DNA from: Candidatus Pelagibacter sp. | GTDB taxonomy: Bacteria; Pseudomonadota; Alphaproteobacteria; Pelagibacterales; Pelagibacteraceae | Assembly: GCA_013204495.1 (NCBI GenBank) | Contig: JABMNQ010000065.1 | Span: 1-13,736, forward strand | Reading direction: 5' to 3' | Length of the DNA: 13,736 nt | Part shown: piece by piece, positions 6,325-12,737 of the stretch | Numbering within the stretch: position 1 is the stretch's first letter | How the letters are laid out: each line of letters begins with the position of its first letter | Notes under the pieces: generated by a model | Database searches by the model: none | What the model was told of the DNA's origin: nothing | Seen by the model: only the letters and a program-made list of their open reading frames with translations | Translations under genes and position numbers: made by a program

Positions 6325-7308
6325 ATGAATAAAAATTATAAAACTCTTTTAGAAAAACATGGTTACCTCAAAATTAAGAATGTTTTAAATTTTGATTATG
6401 ATCTTAAGCCAATCTTAAATGATATGGAGTTTGTCATGAATGAATTGATAATAAAATTTGTGTCAAAAAAACTTCACCAAAAAGTTTTGAAATATGATTT
6501 TAAAAAAAAATATACCTATATATCTAAATTAAAAATACATGATCTTGATCAGTATTTTAATACCCGACTTCCAAGAGATCATGTAAAAAAAGATAGCGAT
6601 TATTTTGCAACTAATTCTTTATGGAATTTGATTAATAATAAAAAGATTTTAAATGTTGTTGAAAAAATTTTAGGTCCTGAAGTTTTATCTAATCCAGTTC
6701 AAAATACTCGTATCAAGCAACCTGAAAAAAAATTACAAAAAAAATCTATCTTTAATGGTTTAAGCGGTAGAACACCCTGGCACCAAGATGCTGCAGTGCT
6801 ATCTAAAAAGGGTCAAAGATTAACAGATATGGTTACGGTCTGGATTCCTTTTACCAGAACAACTATTAAAAATGGTTGTATGATTACAGTAAGTAAATTC
6901 AACAAATTAGGACTATTAAATCACATATCAAACTCTAATGGTGAAGTTCAAATTAAAAATAGTGAAATAATAGACAAACATAAAGCAGTAGCATTAGAAG
7001 CTAATGTTGGAGACATTATATTACTACACAAGCATTCTGTTCATTGCTCACTACCAAATAAATCTAATAATTTTAGAATTAGTGCAGACTTAAGATATAA
7101 TAAAGCTGGTCAGCCCTCAGGAAGAGAACCTTTGCCTAGCTTTTATGTAAGAAGTAAAAGTAAAAAAAACCTAAAAATTATCAACTATAAACAATGGCTA
7201 GGTTTATGGGAAAAGGCTAAAAAGAAATGTATTCCAAGAAAATATGCCTTTAAATATACAATACCAACATTCAAAGGAACCAAAAAAGATTTAATTAATC
7301 TTATTTAG
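6325..7308 (+). CDS. Phytanoyl-CoA dioxygenase (PhyH)-family Fe(II)/2-oxoglutarate oxygenase
   Basis: A 327-residue oxygenase. Iron ligands are His153 and Asp155 (PWHQDAA) and His240 (HSVHCS); Arg251 in FRISADLRY is the expected 2-oxoglutarate anchor. The strand MVTVWIPFTRTTIKNGCMITVSKFNK (169-194) is characteristic of PhyH proteins acting on small molecules. Family members hydroxylate diverse substrates such as phytanoyl-CoA, ectoine and phosphonates, and nothing here fixes the substrate. Like its upstream neighbour it is very lysine- and asparagine-rich, and its start has no Shine-Dalgarno. It follows the other oxygenase by nine bases and precedes a D-2-hydroxyacid dehydrogenase by 30 bases. 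One reading is that a hydroxylated product is then oxidised by that dehydrogenase (inference). Confidence 0.85.
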   Translation: MNKNYKTLLEKHGYLKIKNVLNFDYDLKPILNDMEFVMNELIIKFVSKKLHQKVLKYDFKKKYTYISKLKIHDLDQYFNTRLPRDHVKKDSDYFATNSLWNLINNKKILNVVEKILGPEVLSNPVQNTRIKQPEKKLQKKSIFNGLSGRTPWHQDAAVLSKKGQRLTDMVTVWIPFTRTTIKNGCMITVSKFNKLGLLNHISNSNGEVQIKNSEIIDKHKAVALEANVGDIILLHKHSVHCSLPNKSNNFRISADLRYNKAGQPSGREPLPSFYVRSKSKKNLKIINYKQWLGLWEKAKKKCIPRKYAFKYTIPTFKGTKKDLINLI

Positions 7309-7338
7309 TTTTCTTAATAATCAAAGTATATATTTTTT

Positions 7339-8295
7339 ATGAAAAAAATTTTAATTATCCAAAATATAAATGAAGCAGGTCCTAAATTATTAATAGACCA
7401 TCCTGACTACGAGTTTGAAATAATTGAAGATATTAATGATCCATCTTTAAAAGAAAAAATTGTAGATTGTGATGGAGCTTCTTTAAGAACTGCAAAGTTA
7501 TCTGGTGAAATTATAAATCTTGGAAAAAAATTAAAAATTATTTCAAGACATGGGGTTGGTTATGACAATATTGATTTAGATACTTGTAAAAAAAATGATA
7601 TTACAATTGCAATAACGGCAACTGCAAATGCGGTAGCAGTAGCAGAACATGTATTGTTTATGCTTCTCAGTATTTCCAAAAGAAAAAATATGTATGATGA
7701 CTGTGTTAAAAAAGGTAATTTTATTGACAGAAATAAATTGCCAAAAACTATAGAAATATGGGGTAAAAACATCTTAATTGCTGGATTTGGTAGGATTGGT
7801 CAATGTTTGATTAAGAGATGTTTGGGTTTTGAAATGAATATTTTTGTTTATGACCCATTTATTTCTGCTGAAAAAATTGAATCTTTGGGTGGGAAAAAAG
7901 TTGAAGACTTGAAAGAAGCTGTAAAGACTATGGATGCTATCTCACTTCATATACCTTTAAATGATGAAACAAAAAATATGATCAATTTAGATTTATTAAA
8001 AACAATGAAAAAAAATTGTATTATTATTAACGCTGCTAGAGGTGGAATAATAAATGAATACGATCTAGATCAAGCATTAAATGAAGATTTAATTTTTGGT
8101 GCAGGATTGGATGTATTTGAAATAGAGCCGCCAGAAAAAAATAATCCTTTATTAAAAAATGATAAAGTATTTTTAAGCCCTCATACTGCTGCGTTTACAG
8201 AAGAGTGCATGATTAGAATGGGTAAAGAAACAATTCAAAATATTATTGATTTTTTTGATAACAAAATTGAAAAATCTAAAATAGTTAAATTATAA
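7339..8295 (+). CDS. D-isomer-specific 2-hydroxyacid dehydrogenase (SerA/hydroxypyruvate reductase-like, no ACT domain)
   Basis: A 318-residue NAD-dependent dehydrogenase. The central Rossmann fold has GFGRIG (149-154), with an acidic Asp172 in YDP at the end of the second strand, favouring NAD. The catalytic triad is visible: Arg234 in NAARGG, Glu263 in FEIEPP and His282 in SPHTA. The segment SRHGVGYDNID (69-79) is the usual substrate-loop region. It ends after the catalytic domain, so it lacks the regulatory ACT domain of long phosphoglycerate dehydrogenases. It could interconvert 2-hydroxy and 2-oxo acids such as glycerate and hydroxypyruvate; assignment to serine synthesis is not justified from this context. 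It closes the plus-strand run that begins with the panE-like gene and converges on the iolE-like gene with a two-base gap and no visible terminator. Confidence 0.88.
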   Translation: MKKILIIQNINEAGPKLLIDHPDYEFEIIEDINDPSLKEKIVDCDGASLRTAKLSGEIINLGKKLKIISRHGVGYDNIDLDTCKKNDITIAITATANAVAVAEHVLFMLLSISKRKNMYDDCVKKGNFIDRNKLPKTIEIWGKNILIAGFGRIGQCLIKRCLGFEMNIFVYDPFISAEKIESLGGKKVEDLKEAVKTMDAISLHIPLNDETKNMINLDLLKTMKKNCIIINAARGGIINEYDLDQALNEDLIFGAGLDVFEIEPPEKNNPLLKNDKVFLSPHTAAFTEECMIRMGKETIQNIIDFFDNKIEKSKIVKL

Positions 8296-8297
8296 AA

Positions 8298-9197
8298 TTA
8301 CTTAATAATTTGTAAATTTGACTCTTCACAAGTTTTAGTTAAATAATTAAAACCTATTTTGGCATACTCTAATGGATTTGCTTTACTCGGATCCTGCTCT
8401 GCTTCAACAACAAGCCATCCAGAATAATTATTTTTTTTTAAAAGATCAAAAAATGGCTTATAATCGATGTAACCATCACCGGGTACTGTAAAAGCACCTT
8501 CTAAAAATGCCTGTCTAAAACTTAAATCTTCGTTCAAAGATTTATCTAAAATATTTTTTCTCATGTCTTTGCAGTGAATATGAATAATTCTATCTTTAAA
8601 TTTATCATAAGTTTCTAAGGAATTTCCATTAGCAAATAACATGTGTCCAGTATCTAAAATTAATTTAACCTGTTCTGACGTGCTTTCTAATAACCTTTCA
8701 GTATCTTTTTGTGTTTCAATAACTGTGCCCATGTGATGGTGATATGCTAAAGGCATACCTTGATCTTCAAGATATTTACCAATTTCTGATATTTTTTTAC
8801 AAAAATCTTTCCATCCATCATTATCCATTTGTGGTCTTGTTGATAATGCTCTTGATTGATCACCTGCTATTGAACCAGACACTTCGGCAAAAACAATACA
8901 GGGTGCTTTACAGTTCTTAAAAAGAATTAATTGTTCTTGTATTAATTTAATTTCGTCTTTCACTGAATTTTTTCTTAGATTGGCCCCATACCATCCAGAA
9001 CATAGTTTTAGGTTATGTTTTTCCAGCATAGGTATTAATTCATCTGATTTTTTTGGAAACTTCCCACCAGACTCTATTCCTGAAAAACCAGCTTCACTGG
9101 CCTCTGAAAGGCATTGTTCTAGAGAAGTATCACCTCCAAGTTCTGGCATATCATCATTGCTCCATGCTATAGGCGCTATTCCTAATTTTACTGACAT
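8298..9197 (-). CDS. IolE-like inosose dehydratase / sugar phosphate isomerase-epimerase family TIM barrel
   Basis: A 299-residue AP endonuclease 2-type TIM barrel. The start is set at the ATG at 9197-9195 (MSVKLGIAPIAW), because a longer frame to 9329 would run through the divergent neighbour's coding region and add unconserved sequence; 299 residues matches B. subtilis IolE. The opening IAPIAWSNDDMPELGG is the IolE signature. Probable metal ligands lie in YHHHMGT (152-158), LDTGH (181-185), HIHCKD (206-211) and VVEAEQDP (263-270). IolE dehydrates 2-keto-myo-inositol to 3D-trihydroxycyclohexane-dione. The two dehydrogenases divergent from it could supply a keto-cyclitol substrate. No iolB, iolC, iolD or iolA is present in the window, so the pathway may be different or completed elsewhere. 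Related barrels act on other keto sugars, so the substrate is tentative. Confidence 0.82.
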   Translation of the reverse strand: MSVKLGIAPIAWSNDDMPELGGDTSLEQCLSEASEAGFSGIESGGKFPKKSDELIPMLEKHNLKLCSGWYGANLRKNSVKDEIKLIQEQLILFKNCKAPCIVFAEVSGSIAGDQSRALSTRPQMDNDGWKDFCKKISEIGKYLEDQGMPLAYHHHMGTVIETQKDTERLLESTSEQVKLILDTGHMLFANGNSLETYDKFKDRIIHIHCKDMRKNILDKSLNEDLSFRQAFLEGAFTVPGDGYIDYKPFFDLLKKNNYSGWLVVEAEQDPSKANPLEYAKIGFNYLTKTCEESNLQIIK

Positions 9198-9237
9198 AAT
9201 ATTTTTTTTTGTTATGATATATGAAACTGTAAACACA
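9191..9237 (+). promoter_or_regulatory. Compact divergent promoter between the iolE-like gene and the Gfo/Idh operon
   Basis: Only 40 bases separate the two divergent starts (9197 and 9238). On the plus strand, CTGACA at 9191-9196 and TATGAT at 9213-9218 form a plausible -35/-10 pair with a 16-base spacer. The -35 overlaps the iolE-like start codon, and the leader would be about a dozen bases. No comparable minus-strand pair is clear. This is assigned by eye in AT-rich DNA and is tentative. Confidence 0.35.
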
Positions 9238-10371
9238 ATGAAAACAAAAAAATTATCTTTAGGAATAGTTGGTGGGGGTCCAAAATCTTGGATTGGTAAT
9301 GTACATAGAATTTCTGCAAGATTTGACAATCAATATGAGATAATTGCTGGTGTTTTTTCAAGAAATTCAAAATTATCAGTTAGTTTCGGGCAAAGTATTG
9401 GGATTGCAAAAGATAGATGCTACTCAAATTATAAAGAAATGGCAGATAAAGAGTCAAAAAGAGAAGATGGTATTGAAGTTGTATCCATAATGACACCTCC
9501 AGCAAGTCACCAAATTATTGCAGAAAAATTTATTGATAAAGATATTCACATTATTTCTGACAAACCATTCGCAGGGAATTTGGATCAAGCCAAAAAATTA
9601 TATAAAAAAATTAAATCTAATAAAAAAATTAAGTACGCCCTAACTCATAATTATTCTGCCTACCCCATGGTCAGAGAAGCTAAGGTTCTGGTTGAAAAAG
9701 GAAAGATAGGAAAAGTTGAATATCTTAATGTTGAATATATTCAGGATTGGTCTGGAGGAGAAAATATAACTTCAAAAAATGCAAAGAAAAAATTAAAATG
9801 GAAATTAGATAATAAGATTGTTGGTGCTTCAGCTGTCCTTAATGAGATTGGAACACATTCTTATCATTTGGCATCATATATTTCTGGATTAAAGGGAAAA
9901 ACTGTTTTTGCTGACATAAAACAAATTTCAAATAAAATTAAGATGGATGATAATGCTCAAGTGATGATTAACTTTGCAAATGGAGCTAAAGGAATGTTTT
10001 GGACAAGTGTGATGGCAAGAGGTGGAGTTTATGGTTTAAGAATAAGAATATTTGGTACCAAAGGAAGTTTGGAGTGGGTACAGAATGACCCTAACTATCT
10101 AAAGTTAAACCCAGCAAAAGGTGCAGTTAAGTTATTGGAGAGAGGTTTTCATAACGCAGGATTTTCTACAAAATTTTCTAGAATCAAATTTGGGCATCCA
10201 GAGGGTTACTTAGATGCTTTTGCGAACATCTATAGAGAGTTTGCAGATTCAATTAAAAGTAAATCTAAGAAAAGATTTTTTTATCCAAATGAAGATGAGG
10301 GATTAGAAACTGCAAAATTTATAAATGCATGTAAAATTTCCTCTAAAAGAAAAAGATGGGTAAAAATATAA
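9238..10371 (+). CDS. Gfo/Idh/MocA-family oxidoreductase
   Basis: A 377-residue NAD(P)-dependent dehydrogenase. The start is placed at ATG 9238 because the Rossmann strand begins just after it (KLSLGIVGGGPKSWIG); the frame stays open upstream to 8980, but that part is antisense to the iolE-like gene. Features are the GGG nucleotide loop (12-14), the IGNVHR segment near 19-24, VVSIMTPPASH (81-91), DKP (108-110) in place of the more usual EKP with its catalytic Lys109, and NEIGTHSYH (202-210) in the substrate domain, where Glu203 and His207 sit at the Asp-x3-His positions of inositol dehydrogenase. This subgroup, with the VGGG...IG..HR opening, is often found beside sugar or inositol genes. It overlaps the following dehydrogenase by 16 bases, implying coupled translation, and is divergent from the iolE-like gene. 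Substrate unknown; a polyol or cyclitol is likely. Confidence 0.85.
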   Translation: MKTKKLSLGIVGGGPKSWIGNVHRISARFDNQYEIIAGVFSRNSKLSVSFGQSIGIAKDRCYSNYKEMADKESKREDGIEVVSIMTPPASHQIIAEKFIDKDIHIISDKPFAGNLDQAKKLYKKIKSNKKIKYALTHNYSAYPMVREAKVLVEKGKIGKVEYLNVEYIQDWSGGENITSKNAKKKLKWKLDNKIVGASAVLNEIGTHSYHLASYISGLKGKTVFADIKQISNKIKMDDNAQVMINFANGAKGMFWTSVMARGGVYGLRIRIFGTKGSLEWVQNDPNYLKLNPAKGAVKLLERGFHNAGFSTKFSRIKFGHPEGYLDAFANIYREFADSIKSKSKKRFFYPNEDEGLETAKFINACKISSKRKRWVKI

Positions 10372-11369
10372 TAAATATAGCTCTATTCGGCCTTGGCAGA
10401 ATTGGCCGAATGCATGCTGAAAATTTAATCAATCATCCTGAATTTAATTTAAAATATATTTTCGATTTAGATGAAAATTTAACAAAAAAATTATCAAAAA
10501 AATATCAATGTATTGCTATTAAAGACCCTAATATAGCCTTTAAAGATAAAAATATTAAAAGTATCTTCATAGCAACAAGTACAAATACTCACTTAAAATT
10601 TATAGAAGAAGCAGTTAAAAATAAGAAAATTGTTTTCTGTGAAAAACCTTTAGATTTAGATTTAAAAAAAATTAATCAATGTAAAAAAAATATTGCGAAA
10701 TACAATCCTAAAATTCAAATAGGATTTAATAGAAGATATGATCCGGCTCACAACTCTTTAAGGAAAAACTTAATTAAAGGTAAGATAGGCAAACTAGAAA
10801 AGATAATAATTACAAGCCGTGACCCTGCCCCACCTCCTTTAAGTTATTTGAAGACTTCTGGAGGTATTTTTAAAGATATGATGATACACGATTTTGATTT
10901 AGCTAGATATTATACTGGTTCAGACGAGTTTGAATCTATTTTTGCTACAGGTAAATATTTTTCAGATAAAAAATTTAGAAGAGTAAAAGATTTAGAGTTA
11001 GCAACTGTTATAATGAGATCTAAAAAAGGTGTTCAGTGTATTATTACAAATTCACGACACTGTAGCTTTGGATACGATCAAAGAGTTGAACTTTTTGGAA
11101 ATAAAGGAATGATAATTTCTGATAATCAGAGAGATTTGGAGACTGCAATTTATTCTAAAAATTCAACAAATAACAAATCTCTTTTTAAGACTTTTTTTAT
11201 AGAAAGATATTCTGAGGCATACAAAATCCAATTAAATGATCTTGCAAAACTATGCAAAACAAAAAAAAAACCTATTGCAGATTTTGAAGATGGAAGAAGA
11301 TCTTTAATTCTAGCTGCAGCTGCAAATAAATCTCTAAAAACAAAGATGTTTGAAAAAATTAAATTTTAA
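10356..11369 (+). CDS. Inositol 2-dehydrogenase-like (IolG-type) Gfo/Idh/MocA oxidoreductase
   Basis: A 337-residue protein of the length of IolG. The N-terminal Rossmann domain opens with FGLGRIGRMHAENL (11-24). The catalytic residues of B. subtilis inositol dehydrogenase are all matched: Lys97 in EKP (96-98), then Asp174 and His178 in GGIFKDMMIHDFDLARY (169-185). FNRRYDP (124-130) is a further IolG-like motif. The expected reaction is NAD-dependent oxidation of myo-inositol, or a related cyclitol or sugar, to the 2-keto form, which the adjacent IolE-like protein could dehydrate. The start at 10356 gives a 16-base overlap with the upstream dehydrogenase gene. Several paralogues with different substrates share these motifs, so the iolG symbol is withheld. 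Confidence 0.85.
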   Translation: MGKNIINIALFGLGRIGRMHAENLINHPEFNLKYIFDLDENLTKKLSKKYQCIAIKDPNIAFKDKNIKSIFIATSTNTHLKFIEEAVKNKKIVFCEKPLDLDLKKINQCKKNIAKYNPKIQIGFNRRYDPAHNSLRKNLIKGKIGKLEKIIITSRDPAPPPLSYLKTSGGIFKDMMIHDFDLARYYTGSDEFESIFATGKYFSDKKFRRVKDLELATVIMRSKKGVQCIITNSRHCSFGYDQRVELFGNKGMIISDNQRDLETAIYSKNSTNNKSLFKTFFIERYSEAYKIQLNDLAKLCKTKKKPIADFEDGRRSLILAAAANKSLKTKMFEKIKF

Positions 11370-11448
11370 TATTTATAAAATATTTTAATTTAATAAACCA
11401 TAAGTTGAAAAATTTTTTAATTTTTAACAAAAATATAATTTCTTTAAA

Positions 11449-11478
11449 TTGACAAATTTTAAAAAAATATGTTTTAAT
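11449..11478 (+). promoter_or_regulatory. Strong sigma-70-type promoter for the GYD-domain gene
   Basis: A perfect TTGACA lies at 11449-11454 and TTTAAT at 11473-11478, with an 18-base A/T spacer. It sits in the 135-base gap after the iolG-like gene, the longest in the window, and predicts a start near 11485 with a leader of about 20 bases containing the AAGGAG site. This is the best promoter match I can see in the window. The rest of the gap (11370-11448) holds only A/T-rich sequence and a weak all-A/T hairpin. Confidence 0.6.
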
Positions 11479-11492
11479 GTTTCAGATTAATA

Positions 11493-11498
11493 AAGGAG
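11493..11498 (+). promoter_or_regulatory. Consensus Shine-Dalgarno AAGGAG for the GYD-domain gene
   Basis: AAGGAG ends six bases before the ATG at 11505. It is the only full consensus ribosome binding site in the window; most other genes have weak or no Shine-Dalgarno. It fixes the start of the GYD gene and suggests high translation. Confidence 0.8.
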
Positions 11499-11504
11499 AA
11501 ACTT

Positions 11505-11831
11505 ATGAAAAAATATATTGTAATGGGCAATTATACAGCAAAGGCCTTCCAAGGTTTTATGAAGGACCCTAAGCAAGATAGATCAACAGCAGTAAAAGCA
11601 TTAACTGAAGCAGTAGATGGAACATTTGAATCTTTTTATATTACGAGGGGTCCTTATGATTTCGTTGCAGTCACCTCAGGAGACATGCCTTATGAAAATT
11701 TTGCTGCTATAAAATTAGCTGTGGAAGCTAGTGGAACAGTAGAAAATATGGTTATTCTTGAAGAGATGGATATGAACAAAACAGCTGAGCTTGCTGCTAA
11801 AGCTATGGCTGGCTATAAACCTGCTGGTTAA
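11505..11831 (+). CDS. GYD-domain small protein
   Basis: A 108-residue protein matching the GYD domain, a ferredoxin-like alpha/beta fold of about 90-100 residues with no firmly established function. The pattern KKYIVMGNYTAKAFQGF (2-18), then an amphipathic helix (ALTEAVDGTFESFYIT, 32-47), the GPYDFVAV segment (49-56) that gives the family its name, and a later helix over residues 65-75 (FAAIKLAVEAS), is typical. The short alanine-rich tail (94-108) is extra. It is monocistronic, with its own near-consensus promoter, a consensus Shine-Dalgarno and a hairpin directly after the stop, unlike every other gene here. That suggests high or independently regulated expression. No signal peptide or membrane segment is seen. 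A role as an accessory or sensor subunit would be speculation. Confidence 0.85.
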   Translation: MKKYIVMGNYTAKAFQGFMKDPKQDRSTAVKALTEAVDGTFESFYITRGPYDFVAVTSGDMPYENFAAIKLAVEASGTVENMVILEEMDMNKTAELAAKAMAGYKPAG

Positions 11832-11840
11832 TTATTTATA

Positions 11841-11872
11841 TTAACTTCCAGTTGTTATAAACTGGAAGTTAA
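11841..11872. terminator. Perfect 13-bp hairpin between convergent genes, likely bidirectional terminator
   Basis: TTAACTTCCAGTT (11841-11853) pairs perfectly with 11860-11872 around a six-base loop (11854-11859). It begins nine bases after the GYD stop and, on the minus strand, includes the TAA stop (11871-11869) of the PhyH-type gene. Neither side has a clean T-run outside the stem, so it may act as a transcript-stabilising 3' hairpin as well as a terminator. Confidence 0.75.
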
Positions 11873-12702
11873 TTCGCTTCAAATAAAGTTGGAAACATTT
11901 TACCAGATAAATCATCACCATTTTTATAACCATTATTTTCCATAATAGCTCTTTCTTCTCTAGCCCAATCTCCTCTATAAATAATTTTTGAATTTTCTTT
12001 TGCCATTCTCAATGTATATCTATGAATATCTTTTTTAGGTGAAACAGTATTTAATCCTCCATGTAGTGTTCTAATATCAAAATAAATACAGTCACCAACT
12101 TCTAAATCCCATTGTAAAAATTCATAATCATCTTTGTTTTCTAATATGTTGGGAGTTAATTCATATTTTTTCCCATTAATGATTCCAGACTCACCATCGA
12201 CATGGTGGCCATCATTAAATCTAGTTCTTAAAAATAATCTATTCCATAAATGAGACCCTTTAACCCAAGCTATGCCATCTTCCTTTTTTACAGACTCAAG
12301 TGGTATCCACAATACACACATGGATCCTTCAAAATCAAAATATGATATATCGTGATGAAAAGGTGGTGATGACTTCGATCCCTCTTCCCTAAAAAACCAA
12401 TTATCCATCACTAAGTTAATTTTTTTTGCCTCCAAAAGTTCAGCTGCAATTTTAGCTGTTGGAGAATTATAAACAAAATCCTCAAATTCTTGATGCAAAT
12501 TCCACGTCCAAAAGTCTTCATAATAACCAGGAAGTTTTTTGTCTTTTGTGTGATTTACAAATCTAGGGCTAGGATTATTTTTTGCGTTTTGAATTCCTTT
12601 CTTTAATTTTTCAATCCAGGCTCTATTAAATTTACCTTTAATTAGAATTGCACCATCCTTTTTAAATTTACCAAGGTCACTGTCTGTAATAATTTTGCTC
12701 AT
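11869..12702 (-). CDS. Phytanoyl-CoA dioxygenase (PhyH)-family Fe(II)/2-oxoglutarate oxygenase, second copy type
   Basis: A 277-residue oxygenase of typical length for bacterial small-molecule PhyH enzymes. Iron ligands are His116 and Asp118 in FHHDIS and His214 in TLHGG; an arginine in RYTLRM (228-233) is the probable 2-oxoglutarate anchor. The strand SMCVLWIPLESVKKEDGIAWVKGSH (127-151) is a strong family hallmark, with NWFFREEG (101-108) before it. It is more conventional in composition than the oxygenases at 5458-7308 and not closely similar to them, so it is not a recent duplicate. It is divergent from moaA across 35 bases and converges on the GYD gene. The substrate cannot be read from sequence; ectoine, phosphonate, lipid or amino acid hydroxylation all remain possible. 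Confidence 0.87.
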   Translation of the reverse strand: MSKIITDSDLGKFKKDGAILIKGKFNRAWIEKLKKGIQNAKNNPSPRFVNHTKDKKLPGYYEDFWTWNLHQEFEDFVYNSPTAKIAAELLEAKKINLVMDNWFFREEGSKSSPPFHHDISYFDFEGSMCVLWIPLESVKKEDGIAWVKGSHLWNRLFLRTRFNDGHHVDGESGIINGKKYELTPNILENKDDYEFLQWDLEVGDCIYFDIRTLHGGLNTVSPKKDIHRYTLRMAKENSKIIYRGDWAREERAIMENNGYKNGDDLSGKMFPTLFEAN

Positions 12703-12737
12703 ATATTTTTATTATAATATATTGTATCAATAATAGA
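12703..12737. promoter_or_regulatory. Short divergent intergenic region with overlapping TATAAT boxes
   Basis: The palindrome ATTATAAT at 12711-12718 provides TATAAT on both strands between the divergent PhyH-type gene and moaA. No good -35 hexamer is seen at the right spacing on either side. The leaders would be only about 8-20 bases. Tentative. Confidence 0.3.

Noticed and set aside
7560..7772. Minus-strand frame of 70 residues
   Set aside because: It is the antisense shadow of the D-2-hydroxyacid dehydrogenase.
8980..9237. N-terminal extension of the Gfo/Idh gene upstream of 9238
   Set aside because: It is antisense to the conserved IolE-like N-terminus, shows no family similarity, and the Rossmann fold begins right after the ATG at 9238.
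9198..9329. N-terminal extension of the IolE-like gene
   Set aside because: It runs into the divergent dehydrogenase's coding region; the conserved IolE opening begins at the ATG at 9197, giving the normal family length.
11368..11384. Seven-pair hairpin AATATTT/AAATATT after the iolG-like gene, considered as a terminator
   Set aside because: The stem is entirely A/T, too weak to be convincing, and similar ones are expected by chance at this base composition.
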